Shown piece by piece: positions 17,549 through 29,866 of a stretch of DNA of 49,786 bases. This DNA comes from an uncultured Bacteroidales bacterium (GTDB lineage Bacteria; Bacteroidota; Bacteroidia; Bacteroidales; Bacteroidaceae): the NCBI GenBank assembly GCA_902778625.1, contig CACYYM010000026.1, positions 1 to 49,786 on the forward strand, in the 5' to 3' direction. The notes beneath the pieces are model-generated. The model made no database searches. It saw only the letters and a program-made list of their open reading frames with translations, and was not told where the DNA came from. Within the stretch, counting starts at the first letter, position 1; every line of letters begins with the position of its first letter. Made by a program: the position numbers and the translations under genes.

Positions 17549-17673
17549 TATAGTGCTGTCGTGAATCCGTCCATTTCGCTTCCTGTCGTATAACAACTTT
17601 CTAATTATCTAATTATCTAACTTTGTCACCCCGAAAAACTTTCATTTTCGTGTGAAAATAATTGCCAATTTAC

Positions 17674-17704
17674 TTGCACAATTCAAGAATTTTTCGTAAA
17701 TTTG
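17674..17704 (+). promoter_or_regulatory. outward promoter of element A
   Basis: TTG at 17674-17676, spacer of exactly 20 bp, TAAATTTG at 17697-17704. It points toward the 3' end of the beta-galactosidase gene on the opposite strand; no coding frame follows it. The spacer sequence is nearly the same in elements B and C. Confidence 0.65.
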
Positions 17705-17742
17705 CAGAGTAAAAGATGAGGACAGACGAGGCACAGCCAAAA

Positions 17743-17905
17743 TGCAAACTTAACACGTCGAAGGCTGCGATTAAGCGAGCGCAGAGCCAAGCCCGGGTTG
17801 AGCTATGCCGAGCGAAAGCAGTCAAGACAGCATGTCAAGTGCGCTAACTCGACACGTCGAGTTACTCAACTCGGCACGTAAGATGAGCAAACACGGCACG
17901 CCGAA
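17743..17905. repeat. 22-bp repeat relatives R2 (degenerate)
   Basis: Diverged members of the R1/R3/R4 repeat family lie between element A and the beta-galactosidase gene: CAAACTTAACACGTCG (17745-17760), AACTCGACACGTCGAGTT (17846-17863), AACTCGGCACGTAAG and CAAACACGGCACGCCG. The second is an inverted repeat with arms changed on both sides relative to R1. This and element A account for the 832-bp gap after gdhA. Confidence 0.75.
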
Positions 17906-17918
17906 TCTCCACCCTCAA

Positions 17919-17939
17919 CTAAAAGAAGCGGTGGCTTCT

Positions 17940-17940
<1 letters not shown>
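17919..17940 (-). terminator. terminator of the beta-galactosidase gene
   Basis: On the - strand AAGAAGC (17940-17934), loop CACC, GCTTCTT (17929-17923) and then TT. The left arm begins inside the stop codon of the gene. The T-run is short. Confidence 0.6.
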
Positions 17941-22412
<4,472 letters not shown>

Positions 22413-22417
22413 TATAT

Positions 22418-22448
22418 TTGTTTGTTTGCTATCTTATTTGTACCTTTG
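22418..22448 (+). promoter_or_regulatory. promoter of the leuACD genes
   Basis: TTG at 22418-22420, 20-bp spacer, TACCTTTG at 22441-22448. The leader is about 35 nt, too short for a leucine-codon attenuator, and no leader peptide was seen. Confidence 0.8.
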
Positions 22449-22488
22449 CGGGCGCAAAATACATAAAAAGGAATAAATAAGACGTAAT

Positions 22489-23988
22489 ATGAGTGACAAA
22501 TTGTTTATTTTTGACACGACCTTAAGGGACGGCGAACAGGTGCCGGGATGTCAGCTCAACACGGTAGAGAAGATTCAAGTTGCCAAACAGCTCGAAGCCC
22601 TTGGCGTGGATGTTATCGAGGCAGGTTTCCCCATCAGTAGCCCGGGCGACTTCAATAGCGTGATTGAAATCAGTAAGGCTGTTACGTGGCCCACGATTTG
22701 TGCCTTGACCCGCGCGGTAGAGAAGGACATCGATTGTGCTGCCGAAGCCCTGAAATATGCTAAGCACAAGCGCATCCATACGGGTATCGGAACGAGCGAA
22801 AGCCACATCCGCTACAAGTTCAACTCCACTCCGGAGGAGATTATCGAGCGTGCCGTAGCTGCTGTGAAGTACGCCAAAAAGTACGTGGAAGACGTGGAGT
22901 TCTATGCTGAAGATGCTGGCCGTACGGATAACGAGTACTTGGCTCGCGTCATAGAAGCTGTAACAAAGGCTGGTGCTACCGTCTGCAACATTCCCGACAC
23001 AACAGGCTTCCGCACACCATACGAGTACGGCGAGAAGATAAAATATCTCTACGAGCATGTTGATGCCTTTGCTGCCGGCAAGAGCATCCTCTCAACACAT
23101 TGTCATAACGACCTCGGCATGGCTACGGCTAACACCGTGGCAGGCATACTGAATGGCGCTCGTCAGGCTGAGGTAACGATAAACGGTATCGGAGAACGTG
23201 CTGGCAATACTTCGCTCGAAGAGATTGCCATGATATTCAAGACGCATCCCGACCTGGGTATCGACACGAATATCAACACGACAAAAATCTTCCCGACAAG
23301 CCGAATGGTAAGTTCCTTGATGAACATGCCAGTTCAGCCCAACAAGGCGATTGTGGGCAGGAACGCGTTCGCTCACAGCAGCGGCATCCATCAGGATGGC
23401 GTCCTCAAGAATGCTTCGACCTACGAAATCATGAATCCCAAGGATGTGGGTATCGACGATAACGCTATCGTTCTGACGGCAAGAAGCGGTCGTGCTGCCC
23501 TGAAACATCGTCTGAGCGTGAATGGCGTAGATATCGACGGCGAACGCTTGGATAAGGTTTACGAGGAGTTCCTCAAACTTGCCGACAAGAAGAAGGAAAT
23601 CACGGACGACGACATCTTGGTATTGGCAGGCGCAGATCGCTCTGCTTCTCATAATGTCAAGCTCGATTATCTGCAGGTTACGACGGGCAAGGGTGTTCGC
23701 AGCGTGGCAAGTATCGGCCTTCTTATTGCCAACGAGAAGTTCGAGAGTGCAGCTTCAGGAAACGGTCCTGTCGATGCAGCCATCAAGGCATTAAAGACCA
23801 TCATCAAGCGTCAGATGACACTTCGCGAGTTCACCATTCAAGCCATCTCGAAGGGCTCCGACGACATGGGTAAGGTCCATATGCAAGTAGAATACGACGG
23901 CAAGGTCTATTATGGCTTTGGCGCCAACACAGATATCGTAACGGCTTCGGTGGAAGCGTATATTGATTGTATAAATAAGTTCAAATGA
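22489..23988 (+). CDS. leuA: 2-isopropylmalate synthase
   Basis: This 499-residue enzyme condenses acetyl-CoA with 2-oxoisovalerate, the first committed step of leucine synthesis. The TIM-barrel start [16 protein letters not shown], the metal site [14 protein letters not shown] and [14 protein letters not shown] are typical. The last 110 residues form the regulatory domain ([11 protein letters not shown], then [12 protein letters not shown]), so leucine feedback is expected. The stop overlaps the leuC start by four bases (ATGA), indicating translational coupling. Confidence 0.95.
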   Translation: MSDKLFIFDTTLRDGEQVPGCQLNTVEKIQVAKQLEALGVDVIEAGFPISSPGDFNSVIEISKAVTWPTICALTRAVEKDIDCAAEALKYAKHKRIHTGIGTSESHIRYKFNSTPEEIIERAVAAVKYAKKYVEDVEFYAEDAGRTDNEYLARVIEAVTKAGATVCNIPDTTGFRTPYEYGEKIKYLYEHVDAFAAGKSILSTHCHNDLGMATANTVAGILNGARQAEVTINGIGERAGNTSLEEIAMIFKTHPDLGIDTNINTTKIFPTSRMVSSLMNMPVQPNKAIVGRNAFAHSSGIHQDGVLKNASTYEIMNPKDVGIDDNAIVLTARSGRAALKHRLSVNGVDIDGERLDKVYEEFLKLADKKKEITDDDILVLAGADRSASHNVKLDYLQVTTGKGVRSVASIGLLIANEKFESAASGNGPVDAAIKALKTIIKRQMTLREFTIQAISKGSDDMGKVHMQVEYDGKVYYGFGANTDIVTASVEAYIDCINKFK

Positions 23989-25373
23989 AAACACTCTTTG
24001 ATAAAATTTGGGATAAGCATGTAGTGCAGAACGTCGAGGACGGGCCGACACAGCTTTATATTGACCGCCTGTATGCTCATGAAGTGACAAGTCCGCAGGC
24101 TTTCGACACGCTTCGCGACAAAGGTATCAAGGCTTTCCGTCCTGACCACATCATAGCTATGCCCGACCATAACACGCCGAGCGACCAGCAGGAACGTATT
24201 GACGACCCTGTCGGACGCAAGCAGGTGGAGACGCTTGCCGCCAATTGCAAGGAGTTCGGCATCCGCCACTTTGCTATGGGAACGAAGGATAACGGCATCA
24301 TTCATGTTGTTGGTCCTGAGAAGGCTCTTTCCTTGCCAGGTATGACGATTGTTTGTGGCGACTCGCATACCTCGACTCACGGAGCGGTAGGAGCCATCGC
24401 GATGGGTATCGGCACGAGCGAAGTGGCTCAAGTGCTTGCTTCTCAATGCATTCTGCAGCAGAAGCCCAAGACCATGCGCATCAATATCGAGGGCGAGCTT
24501 CAGCCGGGCGTGACAGCCAAGGATGTTGCCCTCTATATCATGGCACAAATGACAACCAGCGGAGCCACGGGTTATGCTGTGGAATATGCTGGCAGCACCA
24601 TTCGCAATATGTCGATGGAAGGCCGTCTCACGCTCTCAAACCTTTCTATCGAGATGGGCAGTCGTGCTGGCATTATTGCTCCAGACGAAACAACTTTTGC
24701 CTACCTGAAAGGACGTGAATACGCTCCGAAAGGTGAGGCTTGGGACAAGGCTGTGGAGGAATGGAAGAAGCTCAAGAGCGACGAAGATGCTGTCTTCGAT
24801 AAGGAGGTAACCTATCGTGCTGAGGACATCAAGCCCCGCATCACTTACGGCACAAATCCGGGTGCTGGTATCGCTATTGATGAATGCATTCCCACGCTCG
24901 AAAGCATTCCCGAAGCAGACCGTGCTCAGTTCCTTGCACAGCTCGACTATATGCAGTTTAAGCCTGGGCAAAAGCTTGAAGGGACTCCTGTAGATTATTG
25001 TTTCCTTGGTGCTTGCACGAACGGGCGTATCGAAGACTTCCGTGCTTTTGCCTCTGTCGTGAAAGGCAAGAAGAAGGCAGAGAATGTGGTGGCTTGGCTT
25101 GTTCCCGGCAGTTGGTTGGTACGTCAGCAAATCATAGGCGAAGGGATAGACAAGGTGTTTGAGGAAGCAGGCTTCGAACTTCGCTTGCCCAGCTGCTCAG
25201 CTTGCCTCGCCATGAATCCCGATAAAGTGCCTGCAGGTAAGCTTGCTATCTCTACAAGCAACAGAAACTTCGTCGGCCGTCAAGGCCCCGGAGCACGCAC
25301 GGTTCTTGCTTCTCCGCTTGTAGTGGCAGCAAGTGCAATAACAGGTGTAATTACAGATCCACGAAAGATGTAA
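23985..25373 (+). CDS. leuC: 3-isopropylmalate dehydratase, large subunit
   Basis: This 462-residue aconitase-family subunit isomerises 2- to 3-isopropylmalate together with LeuD. Iron-sulfur cluster cysteines are visible in [14 protein letters not shown] and in [13 protein letters not shown], and the nucleotide-like [13 protein letters not shown] is conserved. The same subunit pair can act on citramalate in the isoleucine route (family knowledge), which is relevant because a citramalate-synthase-like gene follows leuD. It overlaps leuA by four bases and is separated from leuD by 4 bp. Confidence 0.96.
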   Translation: MKTLFDKIWDKHVVQNVEDGPTQLYIDRLYAHEVTSPQAFDTLRDKGIKAFRPDHIIAMPDHNTPSDQQERIDDPVGRKQVETLAANCKEFGIRHFAMGTKDNGIIHVVGPEKALSLPGMTIVCGDSHTSTHGAVGAIAMGIGTSEVAQVLASQCILQQKPKTMRINIEGELQPGVTAKDVALYIMAQMTTSGATGYAVEYAGSTIRNMSMEGRLTLSNLSIEMGSRAGIIAPDETTFAYLKGREYAPKGEAWDKAVEEWKKLKSDEDAVFDKEVTYRAEDIKPRITYGTNPGAGIAIDECIPTLESIPEADRAQFLAQLDYMQFKPGQKLEGTPVDYCFLGACTNGRIEDFRAFASVVKGKKKAENVVAWLVPGSWLVRQQIIGEGIDKVFEEAGFELRLPSCSACLAMNPDKVPAGKLAISTSNRNFVGRQGPGARTVLASPLVVAASAITGVITDPRKM

Positions 25374-25377
25374 GGCT

Positions 25378-25995
25378 ATGAAACAGAAATTCGACATCAT
25401 ACAGTCAACTTGCATTCCTATCGAGATTGACAACAACAACACGGATAACATCATCCCTGCACGTTATCTTGCCTTCACCACGCGCGACCCCAAGTTCTAT
25501 GGCGAGGCATTCATGCACGACCTTCGCTATGATGCTGAAGGCAAACCAATACCAGACTTCGTAATGAACAAGCCTGAGTTCTCGGAGGCTCCAAGCAAAG
25601 GCATCCACGAAATCATCATAGGCGGGCAGAACTGGGGCTCGGGCTCGAGTCGCGAGCATGCTGCTTGGGCGATTGCAGGCTTTGGAGCAAGAGTGGTGAT
25701 AAGCAGCAGTTTTGCCGACATCCATCGCAACAACCTGCTGAATTGCTTCGTGCTGCCCGTTATTGTGAGCCGCGAGTTTCAGCAAGAACTCTTCCAGACG
25801 GTCAAGGAGAATCCGAAAGCCGAAGTGAAGGTGGATGTGCCAAACCAAACCGTAACGAATCTCACGACAGGCCATAGCGAGCAGTTCCCCATCAACAGCT
25901 ACAAGAAGTACTGCCTGATGAATGCCTACGACGATATCGATTTCCTGCTGGCAAATAAGGATAAAATTCTTAACTTTGAAGATAAAAGAAGATAA
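25378..25995 (+). CDS. leuD: 3-isopropylmalate dehydratase, small subunit
   Basis: This 205-residue swivel-domain partner of LeuC has the signature GGQNWGSGSSREHAAWAI and NNLLNCFVLPVIV. Length is normal. The coding sequence ends in the first copies of the word GATAAAAGAA; the last residues NFEDKRR are written by that repeat. The message may continue into the gene at 26112 through a repeat-rich gap with a hairpin. Confidence 0.95.
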   Translation: MKQKFDIIQSTCIPIEIDNNNTDNIIPARYLAFTTRDPKFYGEAFMHDLRYDAEGKPIPDFVMNKPEFSEAPSKGIHEIIIGGQNWGSGSSREHAAWAIAGFGARVVISSSFADIHRNNLLNCFVLPVIVSREFQQELFQTVKENPKAEVKVDVPNQTVTNLTTGHSEQFPINSYKKYCLMNAYDDIDFLLANKDKILNFEDKRR

Positions 25996-26099
25996 AAGAA
26001 GATAGAAGAAGATAGAGGACGTTAGTTCAGACCGTCAATGTGTTGTCTTCTATCTTCGTCGCTAGCGACATATCTTCTTCTAACTTCTTCTATCTACTA
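25980..26099. repeat. tandem and inverted word repeats between leuD and the citramalate-synthase-like gene
   Basis: GATAAAAGAA/GATAGAAGAA units run from 25980 to 26020, and the complementary words TATCTTC/TTCTTC fill 26045-26095. The arms 26008-26020 and 26045-26057 can pair over 13 bp with one G-U pair around a 24-nt loop. They are followed at once by the perfect palindrome GTCGCTAGCGAC (26058-26069). Confidence 0.85.
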
Positions 26100-26111
26100 A
26101 TAATTCCTTCT

Positions 26112-27647
26112 ATGGATAATAGAACGATAGAGATAATGGACACCACTCTTCGCGATGGTGAACAGACCAGCGGCGTCAGCTTCATGCCTCACGAGAAGCT
26201 CATGATAGCTCGTGCTTTGCTGCAAGACCTGAATGTCGATAGGATTGAGGTGGCGAGCGCGCGTGTCTCGGAAGGCGAAATGGAGGCCGTGAAGAGCATT
26301 TCGCGTTGGGCGAGTCAGAATGGCAAGCTCGATAGGGTAGAGGTGCTCGGTTTCGTGGATGAGACGAAGAGCGTGGACTGGATTGTAGAGTGCGGCTGCA
26401 AGTGCATGAACCTCCTTTGCAAAGGAAGCCGGAAGCATTGTGAAGGCCAGCTGCACAAGACACTCGAGGAGCACGTCTGCGATATCCGTCGCACGATTGA
26501 CTATGCTCAAAAGAAGGGCGTCAGCGTTAATGTCTATCTCGAGGACTGGAGCAACGGCATGAAGGATAGTCCCGATTATGTTTTTGCCTTGATGGACAAG
26601 CTTAGCGAGATGCCGATAGAACGCATCATGTTGCCCGACACCCTTGGCATTCTCAATCCAATAGAGCTTTCCGGTTTCATGACTCAAATGGTGGAGCGCT
26701 ATCCGTCGTGCCGCTTCGACTTCCACGCCCATAATGATTACGACCTGGCTATCAGTAATGTGCTTGCCGCCGTTACTGCAGGTTGTCAGGGCATCCACAC
26801 CAGCGTCAACGGCTTGGGCGAGAGAGCTGGAAATGCGCCTCTTGCTAGCGTGCAGGCCGTCCTGAAAGACCACCTTCATGTCCTCACCCATATTGACGAG
26901 AGCCGACTGGGCGAAGTGTCTCATCTCGTGGAGAGTTACAGCGGTATAGCCATTCCGCCAAACAAACCCATCACGGGCGAGAGCGTATTTACGCAAGTTG
27001 CTGGCGTTCATGCTGATGGCGACAACAAGGCAGGCCTTTATCAGAATGCCCTTCTGCCCGAACGTTTTGGCCGAAAGAGGGAGTATGCGCTTGGCAAGAA
27101 CTCGGGCAAGGCAAACATCCTTCGCAACCTTGAGGAGCTTGGGCTTGAGCTCTCGCCCGAGCAGACGAAACGCGTTACAGAGCGCATCATCGAGCTTGGC
27201 GACAAGAAGGAACTCGTCACGCAGGAAGACCTTCCATATATCGTTAGCGATGTCCTGAAGCATGGAGCGCCTGAAGAGCACGTCAAACTGCTCTCTTACG
27301 TGGTGACCACGGCTTACGGCCTGAAGCCTTTGGCAAGCGTTCGCCTCGAAGTGAATGGCGAGACCTACGAGGAAAGTGCTAAGGGCGATGGTCAGTTCGA
27401 CGCCTTTGTTCGTGCCATCCGACACATCTACAAGGACCGCCTTGGCCGCAGCTTCCCTTGGCTGACCAACTATACCGTCAGCATTCCTCCAGGAGGACGA
27501 ACCGATGCCCTTGTGCAGACCGTCATTACTTGGAACTGGAACGACCGCATCCTCCGTACGCGAGGCCTTGATGCCGACCAGACCGAGGCTGCCATCAAGA
27601 GCACCATCAAGATGCTCAACCTCCTCGAAGACGAGAATAAGGGATAG
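26112..27647 (+). CDS. LeuA-family synthase, probably (R)-citramalate synthase
   Basis: The 511-residue protein starts [21 protein letters not shown] longer open frame from 26040 begins inside repeat DNA and is rejected. It has the family TIM barrel with RFDFHAHNDYDLAISN as metal site, NGLGERAGNAPLAS, and a C-terminal regulatory domain from about residue 380. It is clearly distinct from the leuA product, so the locus has two acyl-transfer synthases. Citramalate synthase makes citramalate from pyruvate and acetyl-CoA; LeuCD and LeuB then yield 2-oxobutyrate for isoleucine. This assignment is inferred from context. A second isopropylmalate synthase or a homocitrate-type enzyme are alternatives. 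Confidence 0.8.
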   Translation: MDNRTIEIMDTTLRDGEQTSGVSFMPHEKLMIARALLQDLNVDRIEVASARVSEGEMEAVKSISRWASQNGKLDRVEVLGFVDETKSVDWIVECGCKCMNLLCKGSRKHCEGQLHKTLEEHVCDIRRTIDYAQKKGVSVNVYLEDWSNGMKDSPDYVFALMDKLSEMPIERIMLPDTLGILNPIELSGFMTQMVERYPSCRFDFHAHNDYDLAISNVLAAVTAGCQGIHTSVNGLGERAGNAPLASVQAVLKDHLHVLTHIDESRLGEVSHLVESYSGIAIPPNKPITGESVFTQVAGVHADGDNKAGLYQNALLPERFGRKREYALGKNSGKANILRNLEELGLELSPEQTKRVTERIIELGDKKELVTQEDLPYIVSDVLKHGAPEEHVKLLSYVVTTAYGLKPLASVRLEVNGETYEESAKGDGQFDAFVRAIRHIYKDRLGRSFPWLTNYTVSIPPGGRTDALVQTVITWNWNDRILRTRGLDADQTEAAIKSTIKMLNLLEDENKG

Positions 27648-27679
27648 TCGCGATAAAATAAATCAAAGAGTCTAATGGG

Positions 27680-27710
27680 ATAAGGATGCGCCGCTGCGTG
27701 TCCTTATTTA
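27680..27710 (+). terminator. candidate terminator after the citramalate-synthase-like gene
   Basis: ATAAGGA at 27680-27686 pairs with TCCTTAT at 27701-27707 around a GC-rich loop, followed by TTATAT. The U-run is weak. It would end the leuACD unit before the inserted region. Confidence 0.5.
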
Positions 27711-27777
27711 TATGTGGTATGCCTCATACAAAGAAAACGGGCCCTTGTTTTCTCTGTGTTGAGCTTCTGTTCTAAGA

Positions 27778-27850
27778 ACACTACAAAGGTACGAAAAAAT
27801 CTTGAATTATGCAAGTGTTTTGCCGATTATTTTCTGCGAAAAAAGTTGTT
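27778..27850 (-). mobile_element. element C: partial copy of the element A/B end
   Basis: On the - strand this matches the conserved promoter-bearing end of elements A and B: AAAATAAT, ACTTGCATAATTCAAGA and TTTTTTCGTACCTTTGTAGTG align in order with only scattered changes. The AT-rich stretch and other inner blocks of A and B are not found next to it; the neighbouring DNA instead holds a 106-codon frame. Confidence 0.65.
27784..27814 (-). promoter_or_regulatory. outward promoter of element C
   Basis: On the - strand TTG (27814-27812), spacer of exactly 20 bp, TACCTTTG (27791-27784), a full consensus match. It points toward the 3' end of the citramalate-synthase-like gene, with no coding frame behind it. 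Confidence 0.7.
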
Positions 27851-27858
27851 ATTCCTGT

Positions 27859-28179
27859 TCAAATTTCAAGTGTAGTTGTGGCCTTGTTGTGCAGGCGGAA
27901 ATCGCGGCAAATTGCCTCTACAAGATAGGACAATTGACCCTTGTTACACCCCGATTCGCCAACCAGATTGGCCATTAATCCGCACATTTCCTTCCAACTG
28001 CGGTCGGGATACAGAAATTCTGCGCCGCTGATATGTGCGCCAAGAGAGGGAAAAAGCATCGGAACAAGGGGTTCGTGCATATCTTTTGAGGCCTGTGAGA
28101 GCAGGATTTTGATGCATTCTGTACCCTTTCCGAGGTTAGGCATCTTAGGTGCCTTGTTTGTTGTGATGTCGTATTTCAT
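27859..28179 (-). CDS. hypothetical protein, possibly the remnant of an island gene
   Basis: This 106-residue frame starts MKYDITTNKAPKMPNLGKGT and contains HISGAEFLYPDRSWKE and GESGCNKGQLSYLVEAICRD, which look like ordered, conserved protein rather than chance translation. I do not recognise the family with certainty. It resembles the start of proteins carried by repeated Bacteroidales islands that hold primase or VirE-like genes, but this is from memory and unverified. It could be a short intact protein or an N-terminal relic. It sits between a promoter-bearing element end and an AT-rich inverted repeat, in DNA that separates leuB from the other leu genes. Confidence 0.5.
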   Translation of the reverse strand: MKYDITTNKAPKMPNLGKGTECIKILLSQASKDMHEPLVPMLFPSLGAHISGAEFLYPDRSWKEMCGLMANLVGESGCNKGQLSYLVEAICRDFRLHNKATTTLEI

Positions 28180-28228
28180 TGAATGTTAGCTTTTTAGATG
28201 AAATTTGATTAGGACTTTTAGAGCTTAC

Positions 28229-28377
28229 AATATCAATATCAATTATATCAGTTTATTTTTGAGGGGTGTGCTTTCCTCTTATTATATATATAATTATTTA
28301 TATATTAATAAGTTATATAGCAATAGGAAGAAACACCCACCCCCTTTTTTTTAATTGATATAACTGATATTGATATT
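28229..28377. repeat. 22-bp inverted repeat around an AT-rich core
   Basis: The arm at 28229-28250 (AATATCAATATCAATTATAT...) is matched in inverse by 28356-28377 at 21 of 22 positions. Between them lies AT-rich DNA with an inner inverted repeat (CTTATTA at 28278 and TAATAAG at 28305) and a C-run. With the small frame at 28401-28559 it fills the 517 bp between the hypothetical gene and leuB. Confidence 0.8.
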
Positions 28378-28400
28378 GGACTCACTTTTTCTCTTTCTCT

Positions 28401-28559
28401 CTACGCGGCCTTCCTCCTGTTTGTTCTTTCCTCTCTAAGGCCTTTCGCTCCGGCCACGTAGTCGTACATGAAAGAGAGCACCTGCGGGATTTCCTCCATC
28501 AGATAGCGGCAGAAGTCCTTGCTTATTAGGTCTAATTGCGTTGTGCCAGGTTTCCTTAC
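28401..28559 (-). pseudogene. remnant of an unidentified coding region
   Basis: On the - strand a 52-codon stretch reads TTQLDLISKDFCRYLMEE, then IPQVLSFMYDYVAG, and ends in a basic run and stop. The composition looks protein-like, but upstream the frame is closed by TAA at 28562-28560 and no ATG precedes the conserved-looking part, so it is probably a fragment. An internal ATG within RYLMEE could start a peptide of about 35 residues. Confidence 0.35.
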
Positions 28560-28637
28560 TTATATGCTTGTCGCAGCTGAAATGAAGGCAAAGCGTTCAT
28601 AGGAAACAGTGGCCGCCCATATTTTGATTTTATTTAT

Positions 28638-28668
28638 TTTGAATATTGAATTAAATGTTGTAACTTTG
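28638..28668 (+). promoter_or_regulatory. promoter of leuB
   Basis: TTTG at 28638-28641, 19-bp spacer, TAACTTTG at 28661-28668, leader of about 22 nt. It shows leuB is transcribed on its own, apart from leuACD. Confidence 0.75.
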
Positions 28669-28696
28669 TGCCGCAAATAATTACATTATTAATAAT

Positions 28697-29776
28697 ATGA
28701 AACTTAAAATCGCAGTTTTGGCGGGCGATGGTATCGGCCCGGAGATTATGGAGCAGGGTGTTGCCGTGCTTAGTGCAGTTGCCGAGAAGTTCGGTCACGA
28801 AGTTAGTTACAAGGAAGCGCTTTGCGGTGCTCATGCCATCGACGAAGTGGGCGACCCGTTCCCGGAAGAGACGTTCCAGGCTTGTAAGGAGGCCGATGCA
28901 GTCCTTTTTGCCAGCGTAGGCGACCCGAAGTTCGACAACAATCCCTCGGCCAAAGTGCGTCCCGAGCAGGGATTGCTGGCCATGCGAAAGAAACTCGGCC
29001 TTTATGCCAACATCCGTCCCGTGGAGACATTCGACTGCCTGGTGCATAAATCGCCCCTCAAGGACGAGTTGGTGCGTGGAGCAGACTTTGTTTGCATTCG
29101 CGAACTGACTGGCGGCATGTATTTCGGCAAGAAGCAGGAGCCTGCAGTTAACGCGGAAGGCGTGGAGGATGCGCTCGACACGAACTACTACAGTCGCCCC
29201 GAAGTGGAGCGAATCCTGCGTGTCGGTTATCAATATGCACGTGCCCGCAAAAAGCATCTGACGGTTGTTGACAAGGCTAACGTCTTGGCTTCCAGTCGTT
29301 TGTGGCGTAAAGTGGCACAGGAGATGATGGGCGAATATCCCGATGTCACGACGGATTTCATGTATGTGGATAATGCTGCGATGAGGATGATTCAAGACCC
29401 TCGTTTCTTCGACGTCATCGTGACCGAGAACACTTTCGGCGACATTCTGACCGACGAAGGCAGTTGCATTACCGGCAGCATGGGGTTGCTCCCGAGCGCC
29501 TCGACAGGCAGTTCTACGCCCGTTTTTGAGCCCATTCACGGCAGCTGGCCGCAAGGAAAGGGCTTGAATATCGCCAATCCGCTGGCCCAAATACTATCCG
29601 TAGCCATGCTTTTCGAGTATTTCGACCTCAAAAATGAGGGAAAACTCATCCGAGAAGCCGTAAATGCAAGCCTCGACCAAAACGTTCGCACCCCCGAAAT
29701 ACAGGTGGAAGGCGGCGAGAAATACGGCACCAAGGAAGTGGGAGCCTGGATTGTGGATTACATCAAGCGTGCTTAG
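28697..29776 (+). CDS. leuB: 3-isopropylmalate dehydrogenase
   Basis: This 359-residue enzyme oxidatively decarboxylates 3-isopropylmalate with NAD+, the third specific step of leucine synthesis; it also accepts 3-methylmalate in the citramalate route (family knowledge). The start [14 protein letters not shown], the substrate region [23 protein letters not shown], and the NAD-binding [19 protein letters not shown] are all present. Length is normal. Its own promoter and about 1 kb of non-operon DNA separate it from the other leu genes. A 22-bp repeat array begins a few bases past its stop. Confidence 0.96.
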   Translation: MKLKIAVLAGDGIGPEIMEQGVAVLSAVAEKFGHEVSYKEALCGAHAIDEVGDPFPEETFQACKEADAVLFASVGDPKFDNNPSAKVRPEQGLLAMRKKLGLYANIRPVETFDCLVHKSPLKDELVRGADFVCIRELTGGMYFGKKQEPAVNAEGVEDALDTNYYSRPEVERILRVGYQYARARKKHLTVVDKANVLASSRLWRKVAQEMMGEYPDVTTDFMYVDNAAMRMIQDPRFFDVIVTENTFGDILTDEGSCITGSMGLLPSASTGSSTPVFEPIHGSWPQGKGLNIANPLAQILSVAMLFEYFDLKNEGKLIREAVNASLDQNVRTPEIQVEGGEKYGTKEVGAWIVDYIKRA

Positions 29777-29782
29777 CCAAAA

Positions 29783-29845
29783 ACGCGGCACGTTAAGTTC
29801 GCAAACACGGCACGTTAAGTTCGCAAACACGGCACGTTAAGTTTT
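29783..29845. repeat. 22-bp-period tandem repeat array R3
   Basis: The core ACGTTAAG starts at 29790, 29812 and 29834, exactly 22 bp apart, within units reading CGGCACGTTAAGTTCGCAAA. It lies between leuB and the porin gene and ends about 20 bp before the porin ATG. It is nearly the reverse complement of array R4 at 34453-34515. Confidence 0.93.
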
Positions 29846-29866
29846 CAGCCTTAAAACATAACAAAT

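Larger units (their letters stand above)
17170..17751 (+). mobile_element. element A: decayed repeat element with an outward promoter
   Basis: This segment is repeated in inverted orientation at 44313-44905. Shared blocks in order: a decayed reading frame ending (GAGCGCTTG, GAAGCGATTCT, CATTTACGGGC), ACCGAGAAAGTGAGAAAATG with TAATACGACAGGAAT, a long AT-rich stretch (17452-17548), CTATTAATAATCTTATAGTG, then a nearly identical block of about 75 bp (about 17630-17700) that ends in a promoter. The last match is GGCACAGCCAAAATGC. The short frame at 17158-17394 (ending FTEKVRK) is the relic of a protein tail also seen in the other copy (ending STEKVRKW). No transposase or terminal inverted repeats were found. 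It may be a remnant of a repeated genomic island. Confidence 0.75.

Noticed and set aside
26040..26111. Longer N-terminus of the citramalate-synthase-like protein
   Set aside because: The added residues are translated repeat DNA; the enzyme family starts at MDNRTIEIMDTTLRDG.
26097..27425. 442-codon antisense frame over the citramalate-synthase-like gene
   Set aside because: Opposite a conserved enzyme, with no recognisable motifs. It lies downstream of the element C promoter on that strand, but no supported coding signal exists.
27732..27753. AGAAAAC...GTTTTCT hairpin as a terminator
   Set aside because: The stem is AT-rich and lacks a U-run in either direction. It lies in the presumed transcript of the element C promoter and may be chance.
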